From contig OZ240214.1 of NCBI GenBank assembly GCA_965197575.1, forward strand, positions 868,001-932,000: a stretch of 64,000 bases of DNA. The letters are read 5' to 3'. The position numbers and the translations under genes are program-made. How positions within the stretch are numbered: position 1 is the first letter of the stretch; every line of letters begins with the position of its first letter. The notes under the pieces were generated by a model. It saw nothing but the letters and a program-made list of their open reading frames with translations. It ran no database searches and was not told the DNA's origin. Of this stretch, positions 50,556 through 59,735 are shown in pieces. The stretch comes from VXOI01 sp965197575 (GTDB taxonomy: Bacteria > Chloroflexota > Dehalococcoidia > Lucifugimonadales > UBA3495).

Positions 50556-53228
50556 CTAACCGGGTCCTTCCTGAAGATAGTGGTAATATTCCGACTTGAA
50601 CCAGGGGTCGTCCAACTCCCGGAACAGCATATACCGTAACGCGGTGTTCCAGGACTCCCGGTTGGCGGCTGTTTCCTTGAAAAATCTCAGGTCTTGCACG
50701 ATCTGGCTGCCAAAACTCTCCGATTCCCGGTTTTCGTCGGGCCGCCGGTACGACTCGGGGAACCAGAGCAGGTCCTTGTGCGGCCCAGTCCGGGTGTACC
50801 GCTCCGTCTCTTCCCCGCTGGTAGAGGCGTTGGACGCCGCCACCATCAACACCGGAGCCCTGCCCTCGCTGCCGAGCTCGTCGCTGGCCCGTTGTTCCAC
50901 CGTCCGGCAGGAATCTTTCCAACCCTCTTGTCCCTCGCTCTTGAAACAGGAAAAACGCAGGCTGCCCTCCTGCTCCTGATGCCGGACGTACCATTGGAAG
51001 GGGTACCAGGCTTCGTAGTCGGCCCGCACCGGCTGCTCCGACAAGGCCGGGGCGGACGGGTTGGAGAAGACCTCGCGCTGCATCGTCCGGTAGGTCTCGA
51101 CAAGGTCGGCTGAACCTTGAGCGTAGACCAGGACCTCCACGTTGGAATCGTCGTAAGTATAACCCGCCCGCACCGCGCCCCACGTTCCGAAGGCCAGCAA
51201 CAGGGCGGCGAATCCCAACGCCGCCACCGGCGCGCCCCGGCCCGGAGAGGCGGTCCTGATGACCACTGCCGCCGCCACCGCCAGTATCACGGTCGCCGCC
51301 AACATCACCCAATGCGAGGCGTCGAACCCCTGCCCGACGTAGCGAAGCAGCAGGTAGACCGCGCCCGCTGCGGTCGCGGGGGCCAAGACCAATAAGAACA
51401 CGCCTCCTTCCCGGAGGGACTCCCGCCACTCCACCCGCCCGGCCAACTCTCCCAAGAATTTGGCGGCTACGAAGATGAAGGGCACAGTGAGGTTCACCAG
51501 CAGCCAGGGCATCTTCTCGCTGGCCACGGTGTACCCGACGAGCGTCACGATGGCCCAGAAGGCGAGGGCCAGCCCAAGGTGGTCGCGGTTGCGCCAGAAG
51601 AATACCGCGCCCGCCAGCCCGAAAACCCAGGGCAGAAGCTCGTAGACCGACAACCCCACGAAGTAGTAGTACCAAGGCTGGTTGCCCCGCGCCACGTCCT
51701 GCTGGGCGATCCAGTAGCCCATCCCCTGCCAGGAGCCGCTGAACAAGCCGGCCAGGTTGGTGAACATGGTCGTGTAGAACGCGGCCCATACCAGGTAGAA
51801 GACGGCGGCGCAGCCCAGCCAGACCCCGCCCAGCCAGCGCACGCCAACCACGACCGACACCAGCAGCGTCCCCAGCAGCAACACCAAGGCCACGACGTAG
51901 TTGGCCGGAATGCCGTTGGCCGCCGCCTCCACGGTAATCGTTTCGGGCAGCACGGTATCCAACACGGCTTGCAGGTCGAGGACCGGGGTGAGCAGTACCG
52001 AGTAGAGGACGACGCCGAGGGCCGTGCCCAAGACCAGTGAGCAGGCGAGTTGCCAATGAACGCGGTAACAGACAGAGACCGTCACGGCGGCCGCGGCGGC
52101 GAGAAACGCCAACAGCAGATCGGCAACCGGGAATCCGGCCAGGGACGCGAACGGGGCCATCGGGCGGAAGAGGAGCAGCGCAATCCCGGCGACCGCCAGC
52201 AGGGGCAGCCCGGCAACCACCACGGTCCGCCGGACCTCGGGGGGCCTCCGGCTCAGCACGAACGCCAGAGCGGTAAGCCCGACGACTACGACGGTTGCGT
52301 GAATGGCCCAGTGGACATCCGCAACCGGCAACAGCAGTGTGCGTCCCACCCAGGCCGGCGCGCCGACCAGTCCCTTACTGCCGTCGGCGTGGTATACGTG
52401 GTGCCCGGCCAACGGGTCGGGATTGGCCAGCGTCAGCCCGAGGAAGTCCTGGAACAACCCGGCGATGGCGGCCCACTGCGGCAGGGTGAGCGTGGCCAGC
52501 AACAAGAAGAAGGCGGCGGCCGTTCCCTCTGAAAAACCGGCTGAAAAACCGGCGCGGGCGACTCTTCCGTTCCAGAAGTCCCGGACCGCCATGAGAATCA
52601 GCATCAGCCCGAAAACGCCGACCACCAAGTAAACGGTCTCCTTGGTGGCGAACATACAGGCCAGGACCGCCGAGGCCAGGTACAGGTGAACGCGGCGTCC
52701 CCCGTGCAGGTAGCGCCACATCAGCACCAGGAGAGCCGAGGCGAAGAACACCATGATGATGTCGTTGCGCCCGAACCGGCTGAAGTAGAGAAGGACGGGG
52801 GAGAGGGCCAGCATCACCGCCGCCAGCAACGCCCCCCTACTGCCGAGGTGGTCGCGGAGGAAGTAGGGCAGGACCACCAGCGCCGCGCCGAACAGCGCGT
52901 AGCCCAGCCGGGCCGTGAACTCGGTGTCGCCGAAGATGGTGAAGACGGCGGCGGTCATCTCGATTTGGAACGGCCCGTGCATCCAGGGCGCGTGCAGGTA
53001 GTTGTCGCCGAACAGCCACGGCCAGCCCAGTCCAACGCCGTCGCTGTTGGCCAAGCGCCAAGCGTAATGCACGTGAATCCCTTCGTCGTAGTGCATCGCC
53101 CGCCCGCCCAGCTCCCAAAGGCGCATGGCCAAGGCCACCGCGAAGACCGCCACGAACCCGGCTTCCAGCCAGCCGAACCGGCGCAGAAACGGTAGCAGCC
53201 CTTCCAGCGCCGATTCAGCCTGGCGCAC
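50556..53228 (-). CDS. Agl23-type (TIGR03663) membrane glycosyltransferase-like protein
   Basis: An 890-residue protein. A GT-C-like N-terminal half begins LWELGGRAMHYDEGIHVHYAW, with the DE motif in the first loop, about 14 hydrophobic segments and a soluble extracytoplasmic C-terminal domain (DYEAWYPFQWYVRHQ). This matches the family found next to oligosaccharide flippases in archaea and Chloroflexi. It overlaps the neighbouring YYY gene by 14 bp. It probably transfers sugar from a polyprenyl carrier; the target is unknown. Confidence 0.87.
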   Translation of the reverse strand: MRQAESALEGLLPFLRRFGWLEAGFVAVFAVALAMRLWELGGRAMHYDEGIHVHYAWRLANSDGVGLGWPWLFGDNYLHAPWMHGPFQIEMTAAVFTIFGDTEFTARLGYALFGAALVVLPYFLRDHLGSRGALLAAVMLALSPVLLYFSRFGRNDIIMVFFASALLVLMWRYLHGGRRVHLYLASAVLACMFATKETVYLVVGVFGLMLILMAVRDFWNGRVARAGFSAGFSEGTAAAFFLLLATLTLPQWAAIAGLFQDFLGLTLANPDPLAGHHVYHADGSKGLVGAPAWVGRTLLLPVADVHWAIHATVVVVGLTALAFVLSRRPPEVRRTVVVAGLPLLAVAGIALLLFRPMAPFASLAGFPVADLLLAFLAAAAAVTVSVCYRVHWQLACSLVLGTALGVVLYSVLLTPVLDLQAVLDTVLPETITVEAAANGIPANYVVALVLLLGTLLVSVVVGVRWLGGVWLGCAAVFYLVWAAFYTTMFTNLAGLFSGSWQGMGYWIAQQDVARGNQPWYYYFVGLSVYELLPWVFGLAGAVFFWRNRDHLGLALAFWAIVTLVGYTVASEKMPWLLVNLTVPFIFVAAKFLGELAGRVEWRESLREGGVFLLVLAPATAAGAVYLLLRYVGQGFDASHWVMLAATVILAVAAAVVIRTASPGRGAPVAALGFAALLLAFGTWGAVRAGYTYDDSNVEVLVYAQGSADLVETYRTMQREVFSNPSAPALSEQPVRADYEAWYPFQWYVRHQEQEGSLRFSCFKSEGQEGWKDSCRTVEQRASDELGSEGRAPVLMVAASNASTSGEETERYTRTGPHKDLLWFPESYRRPDENRESESFGSQIVQDLRFFKETAANRESWNTALRYMLFRELDDPWFKSEYYHYLQEGPG

Positions 53229-55659
53229 GACTGTCTTGCACTTCCGTAATCGGAGTCACCTCGTAGATAATCACGCCGTCGGCCTCGAATGCAGTCGTCA
53301 GGAAGCCGTCGAACCGGGAGAGGTCGGCGACCCCGTAGCTGCTACGCTCCCGCTGGCCCAGATAAACGTACCTTACACCGAACGATTCCAGCAACTCCCG
53401 GACCACTGCGGGGTCGTCGCTGCCGTAGATCCGGGCCACGGCTTCCTCCCTCCCGGCGAACGGCTCCGCGCTGCCGCGCCACTGGAGCTCGTGGCCCTTC
53501 CAGCCCAGCACTGTCGGCAGCCCGGTGCTGGATGAAACGCGGCCGTAGCCGGAATAGTCGTCGCCCACCGCCTCTACCATCCGCCCCCAAGGCGCCTCGT
53601 CCCGCAGCCAGCGGATGGCCTCGTACTCCCCCGGCGCTCCCTGCTTCAGGAAGGCCAGTCCGTCCAGCGTGTTGTCGCCAAAGCTCGGGTTCCCGGCTTG
53701 CAGCCCGGTGCGTTCCAACACCGCGCCCAAGGGGTAGTAGAACGATGCCGCCAGCAATAACGCCACCGCGACTCCGGCCAAGTATTTTCCGGCCCGGAGG
53801 CCACCGGCCGCAAGACCGGTCCGGCGCACCGGAATCCCGATGGCTCCACCTTCGTCAGCCTCGTTCCGGCCCCACAAGTAGTACATCGCGTAGGCGGCCA
53901 CTACCCCCAGGATAAGCCATACTTGATAGTAGACTTTGAAGACGGTGTTCATACGGCGAAAACCGCCGCCGAAGGAGTCCACCACGTAGAATAGCTCGGC
54001 GCCCATCATCAGGTAGAACCCCAGGCCGGTCAACAACAACGCGAAGACAACCGCCGGACTCCGGTCCGACAGTGTCCGTTGCGCGGCGCAGTGCCAGGCC
54101 GCGGCTACGATCAGGGCCCCTGGGACTACCAACACCGCCCGGCGGCCCAACTCGTCGAACGCCGGGCCCGTGCCGTCGGAAAACACGGTGAACACGAACA
54201 CCGCCACCGCCCAGACCACGACCGGGGTGAGCGCCAGCAACGCCACCAAGACCGCCGCGGACGTCTCTCCGGCCCCAAGTCTTGCCGCTCCGCCAAGCTG
54301 GCGCGCCAGGAAGCCGACGGCCAATGCGATGAACAACCCCATAACCAGAAAGAGCAAAAAGGGCCGGGTGGCGACCTCCCGCAGCGGGAGCACACCGGAC
54401 GCCTGCGTCTCCAGGCCCGCGTAAAACGGGGCGAACAGCATGACCGACAGGGCGAACACGGGAAGCATCACTACGGCAGTTGCGACAGCCGCTTCTCGAA
54501 GGTCGCCGTCGCCCTCCCGGTAGGACTTGAGCAGCGCCGCCGCCGCCAGCAGGGCAATCATGGTCGGGAAGTCCCAGGTGTTGATGAACGCCAGCGACCC
54601 GATGAACAGCGCCGCAGCCATCCAGAGCCACGGCTGGTCCAGCAGCCAACGGCGGCCTGCATTGCCGGGCGCACACAGGACGTTCAAGGCAAGTGCGAGT
54701 CCGAGGAGCACGAAGGGCAGGGCAACGACGTGCGGGTGCAGGTCGCCCAGAATAAAGCTGAAAACCGGGAACTCGGTGATGGTGTAGTCCAGGCTCTGCC
54801 CGTCCACCACGGTGTCGATGACGCGGCTGGCCCGGAACCACCACCAATATTGGTCAGGGAGGGCCCCGACGCCGGTCGAGACGCCCGGCTCGAGTCCCTT
54901 GATGCCCGCCCACTCCCAGAAGCCGTCACCGGCCCAGCCCCGGACCTTGACGAACTCCAACGCCCCTTCCAGGTTACCGGCCAGCAGAATCAAGACCGGG
55001 GCCGCCGCGCCGAAAGCCACCGACTTCCCGACGCCCGCGCCGGACAACCTCACCAGGTTGTAGACCAGGCCGAACGCCCCGATGCCGGCGAGGGCCGGGA
55101 TGCAGGCTAAGGCCAGGTTGTAGCCTACACTGGAGGCCACGCCGGTCAGTTGGGTCAGGAACGCCATCATAAAATGGCCGAAGTAGTAGTAGCTGATGGC
55201 GTGGCCGGAGAGCCAGGGGTCTTCCGGCGGGAAAAAGCGGCTCTGCAACACGGCGTTGAGGAACCCGAAGTCCATCGGTTTCTCGGTGTGGTTTATCTCC
55301 GGGGCGCCGGAAATTATTCCCGCCCACAAGAGAAACAGGCCGATGAACACCGCCTCGCTGGCGAGGAGCAGCAGCCAGCGCCGCCTGAGAAAGTCGCCGA
55401 GCTCGGGCCATACCCGCCAAGCCAACACCGCCGCGCCGGAGGCTCCCACGAGCAGTAACACGACGATGGTGAGTTGGGTGTTGGGGACCGACCGCGTCAG
55501 CCCAAGAATCCACAGTACGTAGGAGAAGCACACCAACGCCGCCGGTTTGGCTAGCGTGACCCCGCGGTCGGGCAAACCGCGGAAGAGGACGAAGACGAAG
55601 GGGAGCGCCACCAGCCCCAACGCCTCCAAGGCCAAGAACCAGCTTAAGGCGTCGAGCAT
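53215..55659 (-). CDS. DUF2298/Chlor_Arch_YYY membrane protein
   Basis: An 814-residue protein with many membrane segments. Landmarks are HTEKPMDFGFLNAVLQSRFFPPEDPWLSG (in parts: NHTEKPMDFGFLNA and FPPEDPWLSG), ISYYYFGHFMMAFL and GLNTW-like FINTWDFPTM, with RMNTVFKVYYQVWLILG near residue 590. These define Chlor_Arch_YYY, so far known from Chloroflexi and archaea. It is co-transcribed with the Agl23-type gene and is thought to act in surface glycan handling. The reaction is unknown. Confidence 0.88.
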   Translation of the reverse strand: MLDALSWFLALEALGLVALPFVFVLFRGLPDRGVTLAKPAALVCFSYVLWILGLTRSVPNTQLTIVVLLLVGASGAAVLAWRVWPELGDFLRRRWLLLLASEAVFIGLFLLWAGIISGAPEINHTEKPMDFGFLNAVLQSRFFPPEDPWLSGHAISYYYFGHFMMAFLTQLTGVASSVGYNLALACIPALAGIGAFGLVYNLVRLSGAGVGKSVAFGAAAPVLILLAGNLEGALEFVKVRGWAGDGFWEWAGIKGLEPGVSTGVGALPDQYWWWFRASRVIDTVVDGQSLDYTITEFPVFSFILGDLHPHVVALPFVLLGLALALNVLCAPGNAGRRWLLDQPWLWMAAALFIGSLAFINTWDFPTMIALLAAAALLKSYREGDGDLREAAVATAVVMLPVFALSVMLFAPFYAGLETQASGVLPLREVATRPFLLFLVMGLFIALAVGFLARQLGGAARLGAGETSAAVLVALLALTPVVVWAVAVFVFTVFSDGTGPAFDELGRRAVLVVPGALIVAAAWHCAAQRTLSDRSPAVVFALLLTGLGFYLMMGAELFYVVDSFGGGFRRMNTVFKVYYQVWLILGVVAAYAMYYLWGRNEADEGGAIGIPVRRTGLAAGGLRAGKYLAGVAVALLLAASFYYPLGAVLERTGLQAGNPSFGDNTLDGLAFLKQGAPGEYEAIRWLRDEAPWGRMVEAVGDDYSGYGRVSSSTGLPTVLGWKGHELQWRGSAEPFAGREEAVARIYGSDDPAVVRELLESFGVRYVYLGQRERSSYGVADLSRFDGFLTTAFEADGVIIYEVTPITEVQDSRAPG

Positions 55660-55696
55660 GAGTCACCCGGCGGGGCTTGGGGCGCGGAGGGAGCGG

Positions 55697-56653
55697 TCAG
55701 GAGACCGGCGCGAGCAGGGCTTCCACGAAATCCTGGCTGTCGAACGGCGCAAGGTCCTCGATGCCTTCCCCGGTACCGATGAAGAGGATGGGCACGCCCA
55801 ACTCCCGGTTGATGGCGAGGACTATGCCTCCCCTGGCCGTGCCGTCCAGCTTGGCCAGGAAGATGCCGGTGCAGTCCACGGCTTCCTTGAAGGACTCGGC
55901 TTGGGCCAGCCCGTTGTGCCCGGTGGTGGCGTCCAAAGTCAGGATGACCTGGTGCGGGGCCTGCGGGTCTTGACGCCGCAACACCCGGTGGACCTTCCGC
56001 AGCTCTTCCATGAGATTCGCTTTGGTATGGAGCCGCCCAGCGGTGTCGATGATCAGCACGTCAGCGCCCCGGGCCTTGCCCGCCTGATAGGCGTCGAAGG
56101 CGACCGCGCCGGGGTCCGCGCCGTGGGCGTGCCGGACCACGTCCACGCCGACCCGTTCGCCCAGCACTTCCAACTGCTCCGCCGCCGCTGCGCGGAAGGT
56201 GTCGGCGGCCCCCAGCACCACCTTCTTGCCCGACTGGGTGAAGTGGTGGGCCAGCTTGGCGATGCTGGTGGTCTTGCCGACTCCGTTCACCCCGACCATC
56301 AGTATCACGTATGGCCCGTCGGCGTCGTGGCCGTCCAGCCACGGCGATTCGTCCTGTTCCGGTTCCAGATCCGAAAGCAGCGACTCTTTCAGGGCTTCGA
56401 ACACCGCTTCCGGGGAGTCCAGGCCCTCTTGCCTCACCCGAGTCTTGAGCGTTTCGATGAGGCGGAGGGAAGTCTCGACGCCGATGTCCGAGGAGATGAG
56501 GATTTCCTCGATCTCTTCCCAGACCGAGTCGTCCAGCCCGGAAGAGCGAAGCAAGCCGAGGATGCGGCCGAACCAACGCTCACGGCTCGGCTTGACCGCA
56601 TTCTCGGTCTGCTTGATTTCGTCCTGTTTGTTCCGTCTAAGAAACCGTAACAT
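55697..56653 (-). CDS. ftsY: Signal recognition particle receptor FtsY
   Basis: A 318-residue SRP GTPase: N-domain helices, P-loop GVNGVGKTTSIAKLA, DTFRAAAAEQL, DTAGRLHTK and TKLDGTARGG-type closing motif (AKLDGTARGG). It lacks the long acidic N-terminal domain, the short form seen in many bacteria. It docks ribosome-SRP at the membrane. It follows rnc by 16 bp. Confidence 0.97.
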   Translation of the reverse strand: MLRFLRRNKQDEIKQTENAVKPSRERWFGRILGLLRSSGLDDSVWEEIEEILISSDIGVETSLRLIETLKTRVRQEGLDSPEAVFEALKESLLSDLEPEQDESPWLDGHDADGPYVILMVGVNGVGKTTSIAKLAHHFTQSGKKVVLGAADTFRAAAAEQLEVLGERVGVDVVRHAHGADPGAVAFDAYQAGKARGADVLIIDTAGRLHTKANLMEELRKVHRVLRRQDPQAPHQVILTLDATTGHNGLAQAESFKEAVDCTGIFLAKLDGTARGGIVLAINRELGVPILFIGTGEGIEDLAPFDSQDFVEALLAPVS

Positions 56654-56669
56654 CTGTCATTCCGGGTGG

Positions 56670-57389
56670 TCATTCAGTGATTATCCCGTCCCGCAGGGCG
56701 GAACGGGCGGCTTCCCTTTCCGCTTCGGCCTTCTTGCCGCCTTGCCCGGAGCCGACGACCTCGCCGTCTACCAGCACTTCCACGGTGAAGAGCGGTTCGT
56801 GGTCGGGGCCTTCGCTGGCAATGGTGCGGTACTTGGGGGTGGGCATACCGCGTCCTTGCACGGTCTCTTGGAGGCGGGACTTGGGGTTCTCTTGGGGGGG
56901 GCGCCAGTCTAGCGCGGACGCTAACTCCCCGGACATGACCCGCAGCACGAAGCTCCGTGCTTGCTCCATTCCCCGGTCGAGATACACCGCCGCCACCAAC
57001 GCCTCGAACGCCGCCGCCAGCACCGAGTCCTGATTGCGGCCCCCGGAAACCTCCACGCCACGCCCGACCAGAAGCAGGTGGCCCAAGTCCAAGCCGCGAG
57101 CAACCCGCGCCAAGGTTTCTCCGCGCACCAGCGTCGACCGGATCTTGGTCAGCCGCCCTTCCAACGCTTCGGGCAACCGCCGGTACAACTCGCCGGACAC
57201 CGTCAACTCCAGCACTGCGTCGCCCAAGAACTCCAAGCGTTCATAGGACTCGGCCGCGTCGAGACCGTGTTCGTTGCAGAAGGAGCGGTGCATCAGCGCC
57301 CGGCGAAAAACGCTGGGGTCCCGGATGGGGAACCCCAGCATTGCTTCCAGCCGGTCTAGACCGGAATCGGGATGGCTAGATGACCCCAT
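56670..57389 (-). CDS. rnc: Ribonuclease III
   Basis: A 239-residue double-strand RNase: endonuclease signature YERLEFLGDAVLEL near residue 50 and a C-terminal dsRNA-binding domain (PKSRLQETVQGRGMPTPKY, GSGQGGKKAEAEREAARSAL). ATG 57389 is chosen; the frame is open to 57428 but that part only overlaps the DsbA-like gene. Order rnc-ftsY is common in bacteria. Confidence 0.96.
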   Translation of the reverse strand: MGSSSHPDSGLDRLEAMLGFPIRDPSVFRRALMHRSFCNEHGLDAAESYERLEFLGDAVLELTVSGELYRRLPEALEGRLTKIRSTLVRGETLARVARGLDLGHLLLVGRGVEVSGGRNQDSVLAAAFEALVAAVYLDRGMEQARSFVLRVMSGELASALDWRPPQENPKSRLQETVQGRGMPTPKYRTIASEGPDHEPLFTVEVLVDGEVVGSGQGGKKAEAEREAARSALRDGIITE

Positions 57390-58005
57390 GAGGCCAGGGC
57401 GGCTGCGGGCGCTTGAGCTCGCCCACATGAGCGAATTGGCTCATGGTCTGGAGCAGGCTGTCGTAGATCTCGACGGCCTGTTCGTCGGGGGGGATGAACA
57501 TCTTGAGGAACGCGGGGTTGCCGCCGTCGAAGACGAAGGTGGGCACGCCGAACGCGCCATATTCCTCCACCGCGGTGGTGTGGCTTTCGCCAAGCTCCCG
57601 CAGCAGGTCGGGGTCGGCCGCATCCTCCCAGAACCGGCCTACGTCAAGACCGCCCGCAACAGCGGCGGCCTCGATGACTTCCCGGTCGTTGAGGTCGGAC
57701 TTGTCCTCGTGGCGGGACTTCAGCAGGGCCATGAAGAACGACTCGAAAGCCTCCTTGCCCTGGCGCTTGGCGGCCAGCCCGGCCTTGTGGGCCAGCAGCG
57801 TGGGATCGGAGCCGTCGATGGCGCCGGGAAGCTCCCAGACCAACACGCCCTCTTCCTTGTTATTGACCTGGGCCAAGGAGAACGGCTGCCAGTCGACTTC
57901 GATGGGATTCCCGGTTATCTCCCGAACCTTTGCCAACCACATGTTGGCATTGTAGACGAAGGGTCAACGAAAATCGTAATAGGTGGTGAACTCAGCCTCG
58001 GCCAT
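57376..58005 (-). CDS. DsbA/FrnE-like selenoprotein (in-frame TGA = Sec14)
   Basis: ATG 58003-58005 with GGAGG 6 nt upstream opens AEAEFTTYYDFR, then TGA (57966-57964), then PFVYNANMWLAKVREITGN in frame to 57376, 209 residues. In DsbA/FrnE proteins this site is the first Cys of CPWC, so the TGA is selenocysteine. The second Cys is Val here (U-P-F-V), leaving Sec14 as the only redox residue of the motif. The rest is a full thioredoxin-like protein with GVPTFVFDG (cis-Pro) near residue 165. A stem-loop lies at 57931-57949. A gene caller would begin at ATG 57942 and miss the active site. Confidence 0.9.
57931..57949 (-). promoter_or_regulatory. Bacterial SECIS candidate for the DsbA-like gene
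   Basis: Read on the minus strand, TGCCAAC and GTTGGCA form a perfect 7-bp stem around loop ATGTG, 14 nt after the TGA at 57966-57964. Its distance and shape match the other two candidates in this window. Confidence 0.75.
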
Positions 58006-58094
58006 ATGCTGCCTCCCGCTGGTTTTAGCGTCTCTCAGCTTTGAGCGCCGACTACGATTGTAAGGCGGCTGGCTAGGCTTGTAAAGCGCGGCCA

Positions 58095-58103
58095 TGCTAT
58101 AAT
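58095..58103 (+). promoter_or_regulatory. Extended -10 promoter element upstream of cca
   Basis: TGC followed by a perfect TATAAT at 58098-58103 forms an extended -10. A TTGTAA at 58079-58084 is only 13 bp away, too near for a standard -35. It lies 60 bp before the cca start and diverges from the DsbA-like gene. Confidence 0.55.
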
Positions 58104-58163
58104 TTTACTCCCCGCTCCTGTCTCCGAAAGGGAGGTCCCTCTACGCAGATTAGCCATCATCGT

Positions 58164-59399
58164 TTGTCCCTCGACTCTCTCGCCGACGGCCTCGGCGCGG
58201 GCGGGGCGAATGCGCTCGAAAGCCTGCGCCGCCGGGCGTCTGCGCCGGGCACGCGCGTGTACCTCGTCGGCGGCCCGGTCCGGGACCTGCTCTTGGGCGC
58301 GCCGGTCAAGGACCTGGACTTTGCGGTCGAGGGCGATGCTCCGGCCCTGGCCCAAGCGGTGGCCCTTGAGACCGGCGGCATGGCCAAAGTCCACCGGCGT
58401 TTCGGTACGGCGACCGTCTGGCTGCGGGGAGACCAGGTCGACTTCGCCACAGCCCGGCGGGAAGAATACCCGCAGCCGGGAGCGCTGCCCAAAGTCACTC
58501 CCTGCTCGATGCACGAGGACCTGGCCCGCCGCGACTTTTCCGTCAACGCGATGGCCCTCCCGCTGTCCGGCGCGGAGACGCTGCTCGACCCCATGGGCGG
58601 GCGGGCGGACCTGGCGTCAGGGGTGATTCGCACTCTGCACCGGCGCAGCTTCATCGACGACCCCACGCGCCTGCTCCGCGCCGTGCGCTACGAGCAGCGG
58701 CTTGGGTTCAGAATCGACGACGCGGCAATGGCCGACCTTCGCAAAGCATTGGCCAGCGGCGCAATGCCGACGGTGGACGGCGACCGGTGGCGTCACGAAC
58801 TGGAGCGAATCTTCGCCGAGGACCGCCCGCTCCCCGCCCTCTTCCGGGCCGTGGAACTGGGGCTGCTGGCCGGGATTTGCCCTCCGCTGACCAGCACGGC
58901 GGGCTTGGCCCGGCTGCGCGATGGGGACGTACAAGCGGACGACTACCTGGCGGCCCTGGTCTACGCGCTAAAAGCTGACGATGCCGAACGGTTCGTCAGC
59001 AGGTTCAAGCTCCCCCGGAATTGGGCTAGACTGGTACGTGATACCATCAAGCTGAGGGACGCCGAGAGTGACCTCGCCGGCCCATCGCTCCGCCCGTCCG
59101 CGTTGGCCCAAACACTGGACGGAAGAAGCTGCCGGGCGGTTACGGCTTGGTCCCGGCTGACGGCGGACCCGGCGGTGGCCCGAAACCTGCGCCGGTACGT
59201 TGCGGAGCTAGCGGGCAGGACGGCCCGCCTGTCGGGAAGGGACGTTATGGCGCTGGGAATTGCCGAGGGGCCGCCCACGGGTGCGGTGCTGAGGCGGTTG
59301 CGGGACGCGCGTCTGGACGGCCTGACCGGTTCCGAAGAGGACGAGCGGCGGTTGGTCCGGGCGCTGGTGTCCGGCGAAAATCCACGGGAACGCGAGTAA
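58164..59399 (+). CDS. cca: CCA tRNA nucleotidyltransferase / poly(A) polymerase family
   Basis: A 411-residue class II nucleotidyltransferase: VYLVGGPVRDLLLGAPVKDLDF gives the GG-DxD-type motif (GGPVRD and KDLDF), with RRDFSVNAMAL and the ATP/CTP-reading region DPTRLLRAVRYEQRLGF. Three of the window's tRNAs encode CCA, so this enzyme may mainly repair ends or act on other RNAs. The start TTG 58164 is provisional. Confidence 0.9.
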   Translation: MSLDSLADGLGAGGANALESLRRRASAPGTRVYLVGGPVRDLLLGAPVKDLDFAVEGDAPALAQAVALETGGMAKVHRRFGTATVWLRGDQVDFATARREEYPQPGALPKVTPCSMHEDLARRDFSVNAMALPLSGAETLLDPMGGRADLASGVIRTLHRRSFIDDPTRLLRAVRYEQRLGFRIDDAAMADLRKALASGAMPTVDGDRWRHELERIFAEDRPLPALFRAVELGLLAGICPPLTSTAGLARLRDGDVQADDYLAALVYALKADDAERFVSRFKLPRNWARLVRDTIKLRDAESDLAGPSLRPSALAQTLDGRSCRAVTAWSRLTADPAVARNLRRYVAELAGRTARLSGRDVMALGIAEGPPTGAVLRRLRDARLDGLTGSEEDERRLVRALVSGENPRERE

Positions 59400-59421
59400 C
59401 GCGCAGGTAACGGTAGAAGCG

Positions 59422-59646
59422 ATGGCGCAACCACCAATCGAGGAAAGCGAACTGGAGTCCTGTGTCATCTGCGGGGAGGCCCTCGACGGCTTTCACGAGA
59501 CCTCCTGCCAGATGTGCGGCGGCAAGTTCCACCAGCCCTGGAGCCAGAGCGCCGACGTGCCCCAATGCGGGCGCATCGGCAGCCACGAGGATGCTCTGGC
59601 CATCGTGTTCCTCTGCGACGACTGCTATTATGGCCGCAGACCCTAG
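59422..59646 (+). CDS. Small zinc-finger-like protein
   Basis: A 74-residue protein with four Cys-rich sets, SCVICGEALDG, SCQMCGGKFHQ, PQCGRI and LCDDCYYG, spaced as in a cross-brace or double zinc site. It follows cca by 22 bp. It may bind protein or RNA; there is no clear family. Confidence 0.7.
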   Translation: MAQPPIEESELESCVICGEALDGFHETSCQMCGGKFHQPWSQSADVPQCGRIGSHEDALAIVFLCDDCYYGRRP

Positions 59647-59655
59647 CTGAATTGC

Positions 59656-59716
59656 GAATGGTGAATTGGGAATGGAGAAACTCTTGTCCTCATTCTCCAT
59701 TCCCAATTCACTATTC
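59656..59716 (+). repeat. Near-perfect 24-bp inverted repeat
   Basis: GAATGGTGAATTGGGAATGG at 59656 and its following AGAA pair with TTCTCCATTCCCAATTCACT at 59693 onward, 23 of 24 positions complementary, around a 13-nt loop. No T-run follows, so it is not a simple terminator. Similar words appear at 26068-26143. Confidence 0.8.
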
Positions 59717-59735
59717 AACGAGGAGACTTTCCCTG

